A DNA stretch of 64,000 nucleotides from Bacillus sp. SLBN-46 (GTDB lineage: Bacteria; Bacillota; Bacilli; Bacillales; Cytobacillaceae). The stretch is taken from contig NZ_JAVIZM010000001.1 of NCBI RefSeq assembly GCF_031453555.1, positions 3,913,001 to 3,977,000 on the forward strand. The letters run 5' to 3'. Positions within the stretch are counted from its first letter, which is position 1. Each line of letters starts with the position of its first letter. Made by a program: the position numbers and the translations under genes. The notes below the pieces were generated by a model, which saw only the letters and a list, made by a program, of their open reading frames with translations, was not told the origin of the DNA and did not search any database. Positions 18,903 to 27,290 of the stretch are shown piece by piece.

Positions 18903-19751
18903 TTGAAAAGGCTTTGCTTGGTAGCATTTCTCCTTCCAATGTTTGGTTGCAGCCATTTTAACGCGAATACAGAATCTGTCTCTAACATAGAAAGGACAGA
19001 GTCTAGAGTTCCGATACGTAAGAGTTCCGAGAACAAATCACTGACCGTCCCTATTAGTAATAAATCAAATACCATAACTGACGTTAAAGAACAATTAATA
19101 AATGTAAAAAACAAACCAATAAAGAGTAATTCTGTTAGTACTCCACCAAAAAAAAATTCTGCCATGCTTAATGTAGTTTTAATTAAGCAAAACCCCGAGT
19201 TGCGTTATGGGTGTGAGGTTACAAGTTTAGCGATGGTTTTGAATTATGCAGGCGTGAAAACAAATAAAATGGAGCTTTACCGCTCCATCCAGAAAGACCC
19301 AGATCCCATTATTCGTTCAACCAAAGGAGACATTCTACGCTGGGGAAATCCTGCTGATGGATTTGTTGGGGATATGACTGGCCGACGAGCAGGGTATGCT
19401 GTGTTTGACAAACCGATGATTGCATTAATCAATCAAAAACTACCGGGAAGAGCGGTTAATTTAACTAACCAACCCTTTGACAAAGTATTAGAGCACCTAG
19501 CTGCGGGTTTTCCAGTTGTAGTCTGGACGACTGGAGATTACCGACTGCCTGACCGGTGGGAAGGCTGGTACCATGGAAAACAGTACATCAAGACACCACT
19601 TGATTTGCATGCAGTAGTGTTAGTTGGGTTTGATGCCAATTACGTATATTTAAATGATCCACTATCAGGTAGAAAACAGGTTAGAGTCGGTAAAACACAG
19701 TTTATCTCCTCCTGGAAGGCTCTACAAAGTCGAGCAGTAAGTTATAAATAA
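18903..19751 (+). CDS. Secreted C39-like cysteine peptidase lipoprotein
   Basis: A 282-residue exported lipoprotein: TTG start at 18903 (after AAAGGAGG), signal peptide KRLCLVAFLLPMFGC with lipobox MFGC, then a Ser/Thr/Asn-rich linker to about residue 90, then a Peptidase_C39_2-type papain-like domain. The likely nucleophile is in RYGCEVTSLAMVL, the histidine in PLDLHAVVLVGFD and the Asp in YLNDPLSG. Its substrate is unknown; relatives are envelope-associated and often unstudied. It is divergent from ykuI and ends at its own terminator. Confidence 0.85.
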   Translation: MKRLCLVAFLLPMFGCSHFNANTESVSNIERTESRVPIRKSSENKSLTVPISNKSNTITDVKEQLINVKNKPIKSNSVSTPPKKNSAMLNVVLIKQNPELRYGCEVTSLAMVLNYAGVKTNKMELYRSIQKDPDPIIRSTKGDILRWGNPADGFVGDMTGRRAGYAVFDKPMIALINQKLPGRAVNLTNQPFDKVLEHLAAGFPVVVWTTGDYRLPDRWEGWYHGKQYIKTPLDLHAVVLVGFDANYVYLNDPLSGRKQVRVGKTQFISSWKALQSRAVSYK

Positions 19752-19754
19752 TAT

Positions 19755-19780
19755 AAGGCAGTCAAATTGACTGCCTTTTT
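19755..19780 (+). terminator. Terminator of the C39 lipoprotein gene
   Basis: AAGGCAGTCAA with complementary TTGACTGCCTT followed by a run of Ts, starting 3 bases after the stop. Confidence 0.92.
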
Positions 19781-19915
19781 TTAGTGTTTATTAGTATCTT
19801 TTGAACCGTATATGCATAAAAACTACCAAGTACCTTTTTCACTTGCAATATGGGGTAATTTTAAAGACAATATTAAAGGACCCCTTAAGTCCAATAACAG
19901 AAGGCTGGTAGAATA

Positions 19916-20794
19916 ATGGCTAAAAAGCAAACGAGGAGAACATTTCTAAAACGATCATTCGGTTCATTTCTTGCCGTTCTCGGAGTAAGTTCAGGGGGCT
20001 ATCTTTATGCAAACCGCATTGAACCTTCATTACTCGATATCCAAGAAAAACAAATAAAACATCCGTTAATCCCAAAAGGCTTTAATGGAATAAAGATGGT
20101 CCAATTTAGCGATACCCACCTTGGATTTCAATACACCCTTACCCAATTTAAGCGGTTAGTCGATAAAATAAATTCTATACAGCCAGATATTATAATCTTT
20201 ACTGGAGATTTAATGGACGAGCCAAATAAATACACGGAAATCAATAAACTTGTAGGTCTTTTAGAAAAATTACATGCCCCCCTTGGAAAGTATTGCATAT
20301 TTGGTAATCATGATCATGGTGGCTACGGTTCAGACATTTACCGTAATATTATGGAAACCACAAATTTCAGCGTCTTACTAAATGAAGCTAAAGAAATAAA
20401 AGTAAAGGATGGAAGTGCTATCTTTTTATTAGGAATTGATGATGCCATGTTAGGAAGGCCCAATTTACCTCTTGCCTTAAAAAATGTTCCTAACGATGGT
20501 TTTAAAATCTTACTTTCACATGCCCCAGACCTTGCCGAAACAGCTGCACAATACCCGATTAACTGGCAAATAAGTGGCCACAGCCACGGTGGACAAGTTA
20601 AACTTCCTTTCATTGGTCCGCTTGTTATACCGCCTTATGCCAAAAACTATCCAGAGGGACTTTATACCATAGGAAATAATCACAAGTTAACTCTATATGT
20701 CAACAGAGGCATTGGAACTACTAGATTACCTTTTCGGTTTATGTCTAAACCAGAGCTAACCATTTTTACATTACTCTCAGCAGAAGACAAATAA
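19916..20794 (+). CDS. ykuE: Tat-exported metallophosphoesterase YkuE
   Basis: A calcineurin-like phosphoesterase of 292 residues. The N-terminus carries a twin-arginine signal RRTFLKR with a hydrophobic stretch to about residue 30. Metal motifs appear in order: FSDTHLG, TGDLMD, GNHDHGG, LSHAPD, GHSHGGQ. B. subtilis YkuE is a known substrate of TatAyCy and is attached to the wall. Its physiological substrate is uncertain. It lacks a cognate tat gene nearby. It ends at a terminator shared with the convergent GGDEF-EAL gene. Confidence 0.93.
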   Translation: MAKKQTRRTFLKRSFGSFLAVLGVSSGGYLYANRIEPSLLDIQEKQIKHPLIPKGFNGIKMVQFSDTHLGFQYTLTQFKRLVDKINSIQPDIIIFTGDLMDEPNKYTEINKLVGLLEKLHAPLGKYCIFGNHDHGGYGSDIYRNIMETTNFSVLLNEAKEIKVKDGSAIFLLGIDDAMLGRPNLPLALKNVPNDGFKILLSHAPDLAETAAQYPINWQISGHSHGGQVKLPFIGPLVIPPYAKNYPEGLYTIGNNHKLTLYVNRGIGTTRLPFRFMSKPELTIFTLLSAEDK

Positions 20795-20828
20795 AAAATC
20801 CTTATCAAAAATAAATGATAAGGATTTT
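20795..20828. terminator. Bidirectional terminator between ykuE and the GGDEF-EAL gene
   Basis: 13-bp perfect arms AAAATCCTTATCA / TGATAAGGATTTT with an 8-base loop. Confidence 0.9.
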
Positions 20829-20835
20829 CTTGCGT

Positions 20836-22950
20836 TTAGTTTCCAGCTTTTTTTTTCAAAAATTTCTTTTCAAGCTCTTCAACAGGAAGTGGGTTAGAAT
20901 AAAAATATCCTTGAATTTTATCACACTTTGCCTTAGCTAAAAATTCTACTTGTTGTTGAACCTCCACACCCTCAGCAATCACTTCCAAACCTAAACTTTG
21001 GCCTAAGTGAATAATCGACCTAATAATAGCAGCATCTTTTTGATCTACAAGAATATCCTTAATAAATGATTGATCAATTTTTAAGCCATCAATAGGAAAT
21101 TGTTTTAAATAACTTAAGGACGAATACCCAGTCCCAAAGTCATCAACCGAGATGGATATCCCAAGCTCCTTCATTCTTTTTAAAATAGGAATTGTTTCTT
21201 TTGTATCCTGCATAGCCCCTTCAGTAATTTCAATCCCTAGAGAAGATGCTTGTATTCCATAGGTTTGAATCATTGATTGAATGAAAGGAACAAGATTTAG
21301 ATGCAGGAATTGTTTAGGTGATATGTTTATCGCAACACGAATATCCATATATCCTAGGGAATTCCAGGTATGAATTTGTTGACAAGCTTTTTCAATTACC
21401 CAATAACCTATTGGGATGATTAGTCCCGTATCTTCTGCCAATGGAATAAATACATTAGGTGAAATAAACCCAAATTCACTATCTTTCCAACGCAGCAAGG
21501 CTTCAAAACTTTTTACTTCTCCTGTGGTGATATTAATCTGTGGCTGATAAAACAAAGACAGCTCATCTTTTTCAATAGCCTTTCGCAGGTGTGTCTCTAA
21601 CGTAACCACATTTGTAAAATCAGAATTCATTTCAGTACGATAAAATTGAAAATGTGCCTTTCCTCTTTCCTTTACACGATAAAGTGCCTCGTCAGCGTTT
21701 TTGATTAGCATCTCCGCATCATTTCCGTCATCGGGATATAAGCTTATTCCTATGCTGGTTGAAATATAATACTCCTGGGTATTTAAATAAAAGGATTGTG
21801 AGAACACAGAAAAAACTTTTCTGACAAAAGAACTTGCCCTTTCTCGATTAGCCGCGAGCAAAAGAACAGTAAACTCATCACCACCTAGACGATAAATATA
21901 GCATGTATCACTTTGAAATTGAGATAATCGATCAGCAACCTTTTTTAAAATCTCATCTCCTGCCAAATGACCGAGAGTATCATTAAGGAACTTAAACCTG
22001 TCAAGATCAATTGAAAATAAAGCAAATCCTTTTAATTTATTTTCAGGCAAATGAATTTGATCATTTAATTGTTCCAGTAAGGCTCTTCGATTTAATAATC
22101 CCGTTAATTGATCGTGAAAAGCCATAAACTTTATCATTTCCATATTTTTAACTTTTTCTGATAGGTCCTTTAATATCACATATAGCCCTTTGATTTCGTT
22201 ATGAATGACAATTGGAACAGTTTTAATATGGACAATAAGTAAATAGCCTTTCGAATGAATAACCTTACAATCATGTGCCTCAAGTGCTATGCCAGTACAA
22301 GATTTCTGTAAGAGCACTTTAAATTTCTCAATATCCCTGTCATTTATCAAGTCGTAAATCGATCGATTGATTATTTGCTTTTCTGAGTAGCCTGTTAAAA
22401 GGGAAGCCGCAGGATTGGCCTCTAGTATTTTCCCATTCAGGTTAATGGTAAAGATTGAATCAAGGTTATGTTCAATAATGGATCGATATCTCTGCTCACT
22501 TTCAATTATTTTATTTTTCTCCTGTAACCATTCAGTCACATCTCTTGTGACTGCTACAATATAACTAATGGAACTGTCTTGATCCAAAACTGGAGTTAAG
22601 AGAGTTTCACCATATATTTTTCTTCCATCAATTAATTCAAATTGGTCGTCAAAGGTTATGACTGTTTTTCTTTTTACTAATTTCTCATATTTTCGCTGAA
22701 GGGAATTTGCGAATGAAAGGGGCAGCACTTCTTGAAATGTCTTTCCAATGGATTCTACAGAAAGGTTAGCTTTTTTCATGCCAGATTCATTGACAAATAT
22801 ATATCGAAATTGTGGTCCTTCTTCTACCTTCATTACAAAGACCATATCTTGAATGTGCTGAAAAATAATATCAAAAATAATTTTCTGTATTTTTCCGCTG
22901 GCTTTGCCAGAAGCTAATTCATTCGTTAATAAATTATTTAAATGCTCCAT
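20836..22950 (-). CDS. PAS-PAS-GGDEF-EAL cyclic di-GMP turnover protein
   Basis: A 704-residue protein with two PAS sensor domains (about residues 25-140 and 150-265), a diguanylate cyclase domain (about 275-440, motif YRLGGDEF near 358) and a phosphodiesterase domain (about 455-700). EAL motifs are intact: SFEALLRW, NISPKQF, EITEGAM, DDFGTGYSS, EGVEVQQQ. No RxxD inhibitory site is seen at its usual place five residues before GGDEF. There are no transmembrane helices, so it is cytosolic. Both activities are possible; which dominates cannot be told. AAGGATG precedes the ATG. Confidence 0.93.
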   Translation of the reverse strand: MEHLNNLLTNELASGKASGKIQKIIFDIIFQHIQDMVFVMKVEEGPQFRYIFVNESGMKKANLSVESIGKTFQEVLPLSFANSLQRKYEKLVKRKTVITFDDQFELIDGRKIYGETLLTPVLDQDSSISYIVAVTRDVTEWLQEKNKIIESEQRYRSIIEHNLDSIFTINLNGKILEANPAASLLTGYSEKQIINRSIYDLINDRDIEKFKVLLQKSCTGIALEAHDCKVIHSKGYLLIVHIKTVPIVIHNEIKGLYVILKDLSEKVKNMEMIKFMAFHDQLTGLLNRRALLEQLNDQIHLPENKLKGFALFSIDLDRFKFLNDTLGHLAGDEILKKVADRLSQFQSDTCYIYRLGGDEFTVLLLAANRERASSFVRKVFSVFSQSFYLNTQEYYISTSIGISLYPDDGNDAEMLIKNADEALYRVKERGKAHFQFYRTEMNSDFTNVVTLETHLRKAIEKDELSLFYQPQINITTGEVKSFEALLRWKDSEFGFISPNVFIPLAEDTGLIIPIGYWVIEKACQQIHTWNSLGYMDIRVAINISPKQFLHLNLVPFIQSMIQTYGIQASSLGIEITEGAMQDTKETIPILKRMKELGISISVDDFGTGYSSLSYLKQFPIDGLKIDQSFIKDILVDQKDAAIIRSIIHLGQSLGLEVIAEGVEVQQQVEFLAKAKCDKIQGYFYSNPLPVEELEKKFLKKKAGN

Positions 22951-23167
22951 TAAATCATCCTTCAGCTGAAAAATTCTGATTTCTTACAATAATGTTTTTA
23001 CATTCTAGTATATCTATTTTACAATGAATTTAATTGAATGAAAGTAATTTATTGAAAATAATGATTATTTCGCCAAAATTTTTTAGACATATATATTGCT
23101 ATGTTTCTATTTTTTTAAAAAAGAGGTATAATAAAGTTGCTTTAACAAAATGAAAGGAGAACATACC

Positions 23168-23647
23168 TTGAATCACGACCAGAAATATCCCCTATCCAAA
23201 CTAAATCTAACCATCGAAAACCTCGCTCAAGCAGTCTTTATTGTGAATCGCCATGCAAAAACAGCAACTAATCCCAAATTCTTGTACAAATTAAAACAGG
23301 AATCACTAAAAAAATTAATCCAAGAAGGCAAGGCAAAAAAAGTAGGACTCCACTTTTCAGAAAATCCTAGAAACAGCCAACAGCAATCCGATGTGCTCGT
23401 TGAATGTGGCAGATATACCTTCCATATTCCTCCCATTAAATCTGATTTCCATGAACTTCCCCATCTTGGTAAACTTGATGGACGTGTTAGAAATCCCAAG
23501 GCGACCCTTTCACTAAGTTTCGCTAAAGCTTTATTGCAAACCTACACAGGGATAACTGAAATAGAGAATCCAGTATCCATATCAAAGAAAAATCAACGAC
23601 CATACCAAAAACCTATATTCAAAAAATTAGGAGAAAGATATTCTTAA
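23168..23647 (+). CDS. ykyB: YkyB family protein
   Basis: A 159-residue protein of unknown function, conserved in Bacillaceae and recognisable by LAQAVFIVNRHAKTA and the Lys-rich middle (KKVGLHFSENPRNSQQQSD). The start is TTG at 23168 with AAAGGAG 8 bases upstream; an ATG at 23150 overlaps that ribosome site and is rejected. A -10 TATAAT is at 23127-23132 without a convincing -35. In B. subtilis it neighbours cheV and patA; cheV is absent here. Confidence 0.88.
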   Translation: MNHDQKYPLSKLNLTIENLAQAVFIVNRHAKTATNPKFLYKLKQESLKKLIQEGKAKKVGLHFSENPRNSQQQSDVLVECGRYTFHIPPIKSDFHELPHLGKLDGRVRNPKATLSLSFAKALLQTYTGITEIENPVSISKKNQRPYQKPIFKKLGERYS

Positions 23648-23662
23648 TAACTAAGAACAAGG

Positions 23663-23686
23663 GTGACCAAATACTAAACTGGTCAC
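23663..23686 (+). terminator. Terminator of ykyB
   Basis: Arms GTGACCA and TGGTCAC with a 10-base loop and a run of seven Ts. Confidence 0.85.
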
Positions 23687-23738
23687 TTTTTTTATTGATG
23701 TAAAGAATTCTTATATTCGCTACAACTTCTTGATAGTT

Positions 23739-23756
23739 TTGTGAACAAAATCACAA
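23739..23756. promoter_or_regulatory. FNR/Rex-type palindrome
   Basis: TTGTGAACAAAATCACAA contains TGTGA-N6-TCACA, an exact CRP/FNR-family site, and also fits the Rex consensus TTGTGAANNNNTTCACAA with one mismatch. It lies just upstream of the promoter of the Cys-rich 66-residue gene, suggesting redox or oxygen control of that gene. Confidence 0.6.
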
Positions 23757-23761
23757 AGCAA

Positions 23762-23790
23762 TAGACTCAAATTAAAAACCGCATTACAAT
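23762..23790 (+). promoter_or_regulatory. Candidate promoter of the Cys-rich small protein
   Basis: TAGACT (23762-23767), 17 bases, TACAAT (23785-23790). The palindrome at 23739-23756 would be centred near -49.5, not at the -41.5 of a classical FNR class II promoter, so either the promoter is misassigned or the regulator differs. Confidence 0.45.
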
Positions 23791-23850
23791 ACAGTCATAA
23801 GAAGTTATTCCAAAACATTAGTATAAACTTTAAAAGAGGTGCTTTTAATT

Positions 23851-24051
23851 ATGAAAGGAACTGCCATTTTATTTCAGGAGCAGAACATTACATTTATTGA
23901 AGATGTTGAACATTCCTTTTACGAAGAAATAAAAGAGCAATGTGGTTGTGAACAATGCAGCTGCAAGCTTGATGAGAAGATCATCGATTTCGGTTCTGTG
24001 TCACCTGTATTCTGGCATGAAGATGAAATCGACTGGGATTACGGTTATTAA
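23851..24051 (+). CDS. Small Cys-rich protein (66 residues)
   Basis: An acidic 66-residue protein starting MKGTAILFQEQNITFIED, with four cysteines in 9 residues (QCGCEQCSCKL), suitable for binding a metal or an Fe-S cluster. The C-terminus is acidic and aromatic (FWHEDEIDWDYGY). ATG at 23851 follows AGAGGTG. It has a promoter, an FNR/Rex-like palindrome and its own terminator, so it is a real transcription unit. I do not recognise the family; a redox-sensing or metal-trafficking role is inference only. Confidence 0.75.
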   Translation: MKGTAILFQEQNITFIEDVEHSFYEEIKEQCGCEQCSCKLDEKIIDFGSVSPVFWHEDEIDWDYGY

Positions 24052-24091
24052 TCAAACTCAATAATTTCGATATAAAATTCCCCTCCCCCTA

Positions 24092-24124
24092 AAAAACGGT
24101 CTGAGATAACTCAGGCCGTTTTTA
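24092..24124 (+). terminator. Terminator of the Cys-rich gene
   Basis: AAAACGGTCTGAG and CTCAGGCCGTTTT form an 11-12 bp stem with a 4-base loop, then Ts. Confidence 0.85.
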
Positions 24125-24213
24125 ATTTAATTGTAGGTTGCTTGCTTACAAAATGTCTAAATTCATGATATTCTAAACGAAGATTACTCCTTAACTGGAA
24201 GGATGGACAAAAA

Positions 24214-25368
24214 TTGGAACACTTAGTAAATAACAGAGTTAAAAATATCGAAATATCAGGAATTAGAAAATTCTTTAATATGGTTTCTCACATGGATGAC
24301 CTGATCTCGTTTACCATAGGCCAGCCTGATTTTCCTACGCCAGAACATGTGAAAAAAGCTGGGATTGATGCGATTGAAAAAGACTTTACTTCCTATACTC
24401 ACAATGCAGGAACAATCGAATTACGGAAGGCTGCTTGTGAGTTTGTTGAAAAAAAATATGAATTGGAATATAAAGCAGATTCCGAAATAATTGTAACTGT
24501 CGGAGCAAGTGAGGCAATAGATATTGCTTTTCGAACCATATTGGTGGAAGGGACGGAAGTTATTTTACCTGGTCCTATTTATCCTGGATATGAACCCATT
24601 ATCCGAATGATGGGTGCTGTACCAATACACGTAGATCTTAGAGAAAATCAATTTCGTTTCACTTTAGAAACGATAAAACCATTTATCACTGAAAAGACAC
24701 GATGTATAGTGCTTCCCTATCCATCCAACCCTACTGGTGTCAGTCTATCAGAGGCTGAGCTCAAAGATATCGCAAATTTTTTAAAAGATAAAGATATCTT
24801 TGTTCTTGCAGATGAAATCTACAGTGAACTTTCCTATGACCAGAAACACACGTCTATTGCGCGTTTCTTAAAAGAAAAGACTATTGTGATTAATGGCCTT
24901 TCGAAATCCCACTCAATGACTGGCTGGAGAATAGGCTTTCTATTTGCTCCAGAAAACATTACAAAGCACATTTTAAAGGTGCATCAGTATAATGTCTCAT
25001 GTGCTAATTCCATTGCTCAGAAAGCCGCATTAGAGGCTTTAACAGTAGGAATAAATGATGCTTCAGCTATGAAAGAAGAATATGTGATAAGAAGGGATTA
25101 TGTGTTTCATCGATTAACATCCATGGGACTTGATACAGTTAAGCCTGATGGAGCATTTTATTTCTTTGTTAAAATCCCTGAGACAATTCCTTTAAATAGC
25201 TTTGATTTTGCCATCAAATTAGTGAATGAAACAAAAGTTGCCGTAGTTCCCGGCAGTGCATTTTCTGAATTCGGAGAAGGCTATTTCCGTTTATCCTTTG
25301 CCTGCTCCATGGAAACGCTAGAAAATGGGCTCAATCGAATGGAACAATTTATGAATAATTTGAAATAG
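24214..25368 (+). CDS. patA: Aminotransferase PatA (N-acetyl-LL-diaminopimelate aminotransferase)
   Basis: A class I PLP-dependent aminotransferase of 384 residues. PLP motifs are clear: YPSNPTG near residue 172, ADEIYSEL near 205 and the Schiff-base lysine in NGLSKSHSMTGWRIGF near 230. The B. subtilis orthologue is the N-acetyl-DAP aminotransferase that acts between DapH and the deacetylase; both partners are in this window at 11.6-13.5 kb. The start is TTG at 24214, preceded by GGAAGGATGG. It is monocistronic, flanked by terminators. The exact substrate is from family knowledge. Confidence 0.88.
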   Translation: MEHLVNNRVKNIEISGIRKFFNMVSHMDDLISFTIGQPDFPTPEHVKKAGIDAIEKDFTSYTHNAGTIELRKAACEFVEKKYELEYKADSEIIVTVGASEAIDIAFRTILVEGTEVILPGPIYPGYEPIIRMMGAVPIHVDLRENQFRFTLETIKPFITEKTRCIVLPYPSNPTGVSLSEAELKDIANFLKDKDIFVLADEIYSELSYDQKHTSIARFLKEKTIVINGLSKSHSMTGWRIGFLFAPENITKHILKVHQYNVSCANSIAQKAALEALTVGINDASAMKEEYVIRRDYVFHRLTSMGLDTVKPDGAFYFFVKIPETIPLNSFDFAIKLVNETKVAVVPGSAFSEFGEGYFRLSFACSMETLENGLNRMEQFMNNLK

Positions 25369-25371
25369 CTA

Positions 25372-25401
25372 AAACCCCCTCATCTAAAAATGAGGGGGTT
25401 T
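25372..25401. terminator. Terminator of patA, also usable by the opposite strand
   Basis: 12-bp arms AAACCCCCTCAT / ATGAGGGGGTTT with a 6-base loop and Ts on the plus side; A-rich on the other side. Confidence 0.92.
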
Positions 25402-25415
25402 TTGTTTAAAGTCTG

Positions 25416-25592
25416 TTATCCTTTATATTTTCCGTTATTCTTTGGTGCTTTTTCTTTTTTAGCTTTATCTTTATGAATTTTATTGGTGGCAGCTGAACCC
25501 ATTTCATGTGCAAATTCTTCATTTAATACTGCAGAATCAAAACCCTTTTTGTTTTTTTGCTGTGGGTCATTCTTTTTTGTCCGTTTTGCCAT
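25416..25592 (-). CDS. Small Lys-rich hydrophilic protein (58 residues)
   Basis: A 59-codon frame encodes MAKRTKKNDPQQKNKKGF, then a short acidic patch (VLNEEFAHEMGSAA), then a Lys-rich tail ending NNGKYKG. AGGAGG lies 7 bases before the ATG, and the gene shares a convergent terminator with patA. Composition (high Lys, Asn, Gln, no Cys) resembles minor spore proteins of Bacillus, but I cannot assign it to a named small acid-soluble protein family. Confidence 0.65.
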   Translation of the reverse strand: MAKRTKKNDPQQKNKKGFDSAVLNEEFAHEMGSAATNKIHKDKAKKEKAPKNNGKYKG

Positions 25593-25679
25593 ATTGATTC
25601 CTCCTGTCTTCTTAAGGTTCTATACTAGTTTCTTGAAGACAAGAAAAATTTATGCTTGGGAGATTGTGGCCACCTTGTA

Positions 25680-26558
25680 TTAGTTCTTCCAATATTTATA
25701 AAGAGCTTGAGTACCGCTGTCTTCCTCCCCATTTTCAGCTAATTGTTCATAAAGCGACTTCGCCAATGCGAGTCCAGGCACGGGCATATCCATTCGCTCA
25801 GCCTCGTCTAAAGCAATTTTCATATCCTTAATAAAATGTTTTATGTAAAAACCAGGTTCAAAATTCCCTTTCAGCATCCTCGGTGCAAGATTGCTTAATG
25901 ACCAGCTCCCAGCTGCTCCTGTTGTAATGCTTTTTAATACGGTTTCAGGGTCAAGCCCTGCGTTTTCGGCATAGATAACTGCCTCACAGACACCAATCAT
26001 GTTTGATGCAATGGCAATTTGATTGCACATTTTTGTATGCTGGCCTGCGCCTGGTTTTCCTTGATACACAATATTTGTACCCAAATGCTGCAGAAGAGGA
26101 GATATTGCTTCAAATGCTTCCTTTTCACCACCCACCATAATGGATAGCTTCGCTTCCTTTGCACCTACATCTCCTCCAGAAACAGGGGCGTCTATGCTTT
26201 GAATCCCTCTTCTTTTGGCTTCTTCATATATTTTCACAGCTAGAGAAGGAGCAGAAGTCGTCATATCAATAAGGTAACTTCCTTCCCTTCCATGAGGAAT
26301 TAATCCATTTTCACCAAAATACACTTCCTCTACATCCACTGGATAACCGACAATGGTGAAAATCACATTTGCCTTTATTGCCACTTCTTTTGGAGTTTCG
26401 ACCCACTCTGCCCCTTTCTCTACTAACTCATTTGCCTTTTCCTTTGTTCTAGAATAAATCACTAAAGGATAACCAGCGTCTAATAAATGACCGGCCATAC
26501 TCTTTCCCATTACGCCAGTTCCAATAAAGCCAATTACGGTGTTATCTGGATTATGCAA
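25680..26558 (-). CDS. ykwC: NAD(P)-dependent 3-hydroxyisobutyrate dehydrogenase family oxidoreductase (YkwC-like)
   Basis: A beta-hydroxyacid dehydrogenase of 292 residues. The Rossmann motif is [17 protein letters not shown] near residue 10, the substrate-binding signature is [16 protein letters not shown] near 120, and the catalytic lysine lies in [11 protein letters not shown] near 170. The natural substrate is unclear; 3-hydroxyisobutyrate, glyoxylate or succinic semialdehyde reductases share this fold. TTG at 26558 follows GAGAGGAAG. It is transcribed alone. Confidence 0.88.
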   Translation of the reverse strand: MHNPDNTVIGFIGTGVMGKSMAGHLLDAGYPLVIYSRTKEKANELVEKGAEWVETPKEVAIKANVIFTIVGYPVDVEEVYFGENGLIPHGREGSYLIDMTTSAPSLAVKIYEEAKRRGIQSIDAPVSGGDVGAKEAKLSIMVGGEKEAFEAISPLLQHLGTNIVYQGKPGAGQHTKMCNQIAIASNMIGVCEAVIYAENAGLDPETVLKSITTGAAGSWSLSNLAPRMLKGNFEPGFYIKHFIKDMKIALDEAERMDMPVPGLALAKSLYEQLAENGEEDSGTQALYKYWKN

Positions 26559-26634
26559 ATTAATCTTCCTCTCAATTGATTTTTTCTCTATTTTAGCACT
26601 ATCATTTTGTTATTAGTTAAAATTTGCATAAAAA

Positions 26635-26661
26635 AAGACCGAAACGTCCAGTCGTCCGGTC
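26635..26661 (-). terminator. Terminator of the 157-residue lipoprotein gene
   Basis: Minus strand: GACCG (inner part imperfect) CGGTC followed by seven Ts. The outer 5-bp stem is perfect; the 15-base interior can pair only partly. Confidence 0.65.
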
Positions 26662-26726
26662 TCCGTGCTCCATCTCCAAATTTATGCACATATTAATGAT
26701 GTCCTTACTCAATAAAAAATAAACCA

Positions 26727-27200
26727 TTATAATTCAGAAGAAAAGTTTGTTAAATAGGTTCGTCCAAATACTTCCTTATCATTAAATACTTCTATAGAGA
26801 CTGCTTGATCTCTTTCAATCATATTTTTTAGCTCATAAATATGTAAATCCTTTTTTAATGGAAGTGGGTCCATAAAGATATACTTCTCGCCTTTTTCACT
26901 TACCTCTAAATACTCACCGTTAAGGACTTGCTCTTCTCCATAAATAATTTCTCTTTTTCCAATGGCCTCAGCTAATTGATCATCATGGATCGTAACCTTT
27001 ACTTTATACATCTGATGGCCTTCTAAAATCTCATTGTTTATTCGAAAGCGAAATTGCAGCTCATTGTTTTTCGTTAATAATGCATCTGCATACCGATTCA
27101 CAATTAACTCATTTGAGAAAAATAGCCCACAGCCACTTAAAAAAGAAATACAAAAAACTCCAATAAGTAAGGCAAACATTCGATGAATTTTTCTTCGCAT
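26727..27200 (-). CDS. Hypothetical lipoprotein
   Basis: A 157-residue exported lipoprotein. The signal peptide has a basic start (MRRKIHR), a hydrophobic core and the lipobox LSGC. The mature part is mixed alpha/beta with charged residues (RYADALLTKNNELQFRFRIN) and has no motif I recognise. It is separated from the SDR gene by about 90 bases and ends at its own terminator. Confidence 0.7.
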   Translation of the reverse strand: MRRKIHRMFALLIGVFCISFLSGCGLFFSNELIVNRYADALLTKNNELQFRFRINNEILEGHQMYKVKVTIHDDQLAEAIGKREIIYGEEQVLNGEYLEVSEKGEKYIFMDPLPLKKDLHIYELKNMIERDQAVSIEVFNDKEVFGRTYLTNFSSEL

Positions 27201-27290
27201 TCATAACACTCCCCTTTATTTTTACCATAGCCATAATTGAACGGTAATAAACGTAAAGAAAGGTTAATAAAGGAAAAAAAACAACATAAA

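Noticed and set aside
24052..24213. Lysine riboswitch upstream of patA
   Set aside because: Only the preceding terminator is present; no lysine-box core was found.
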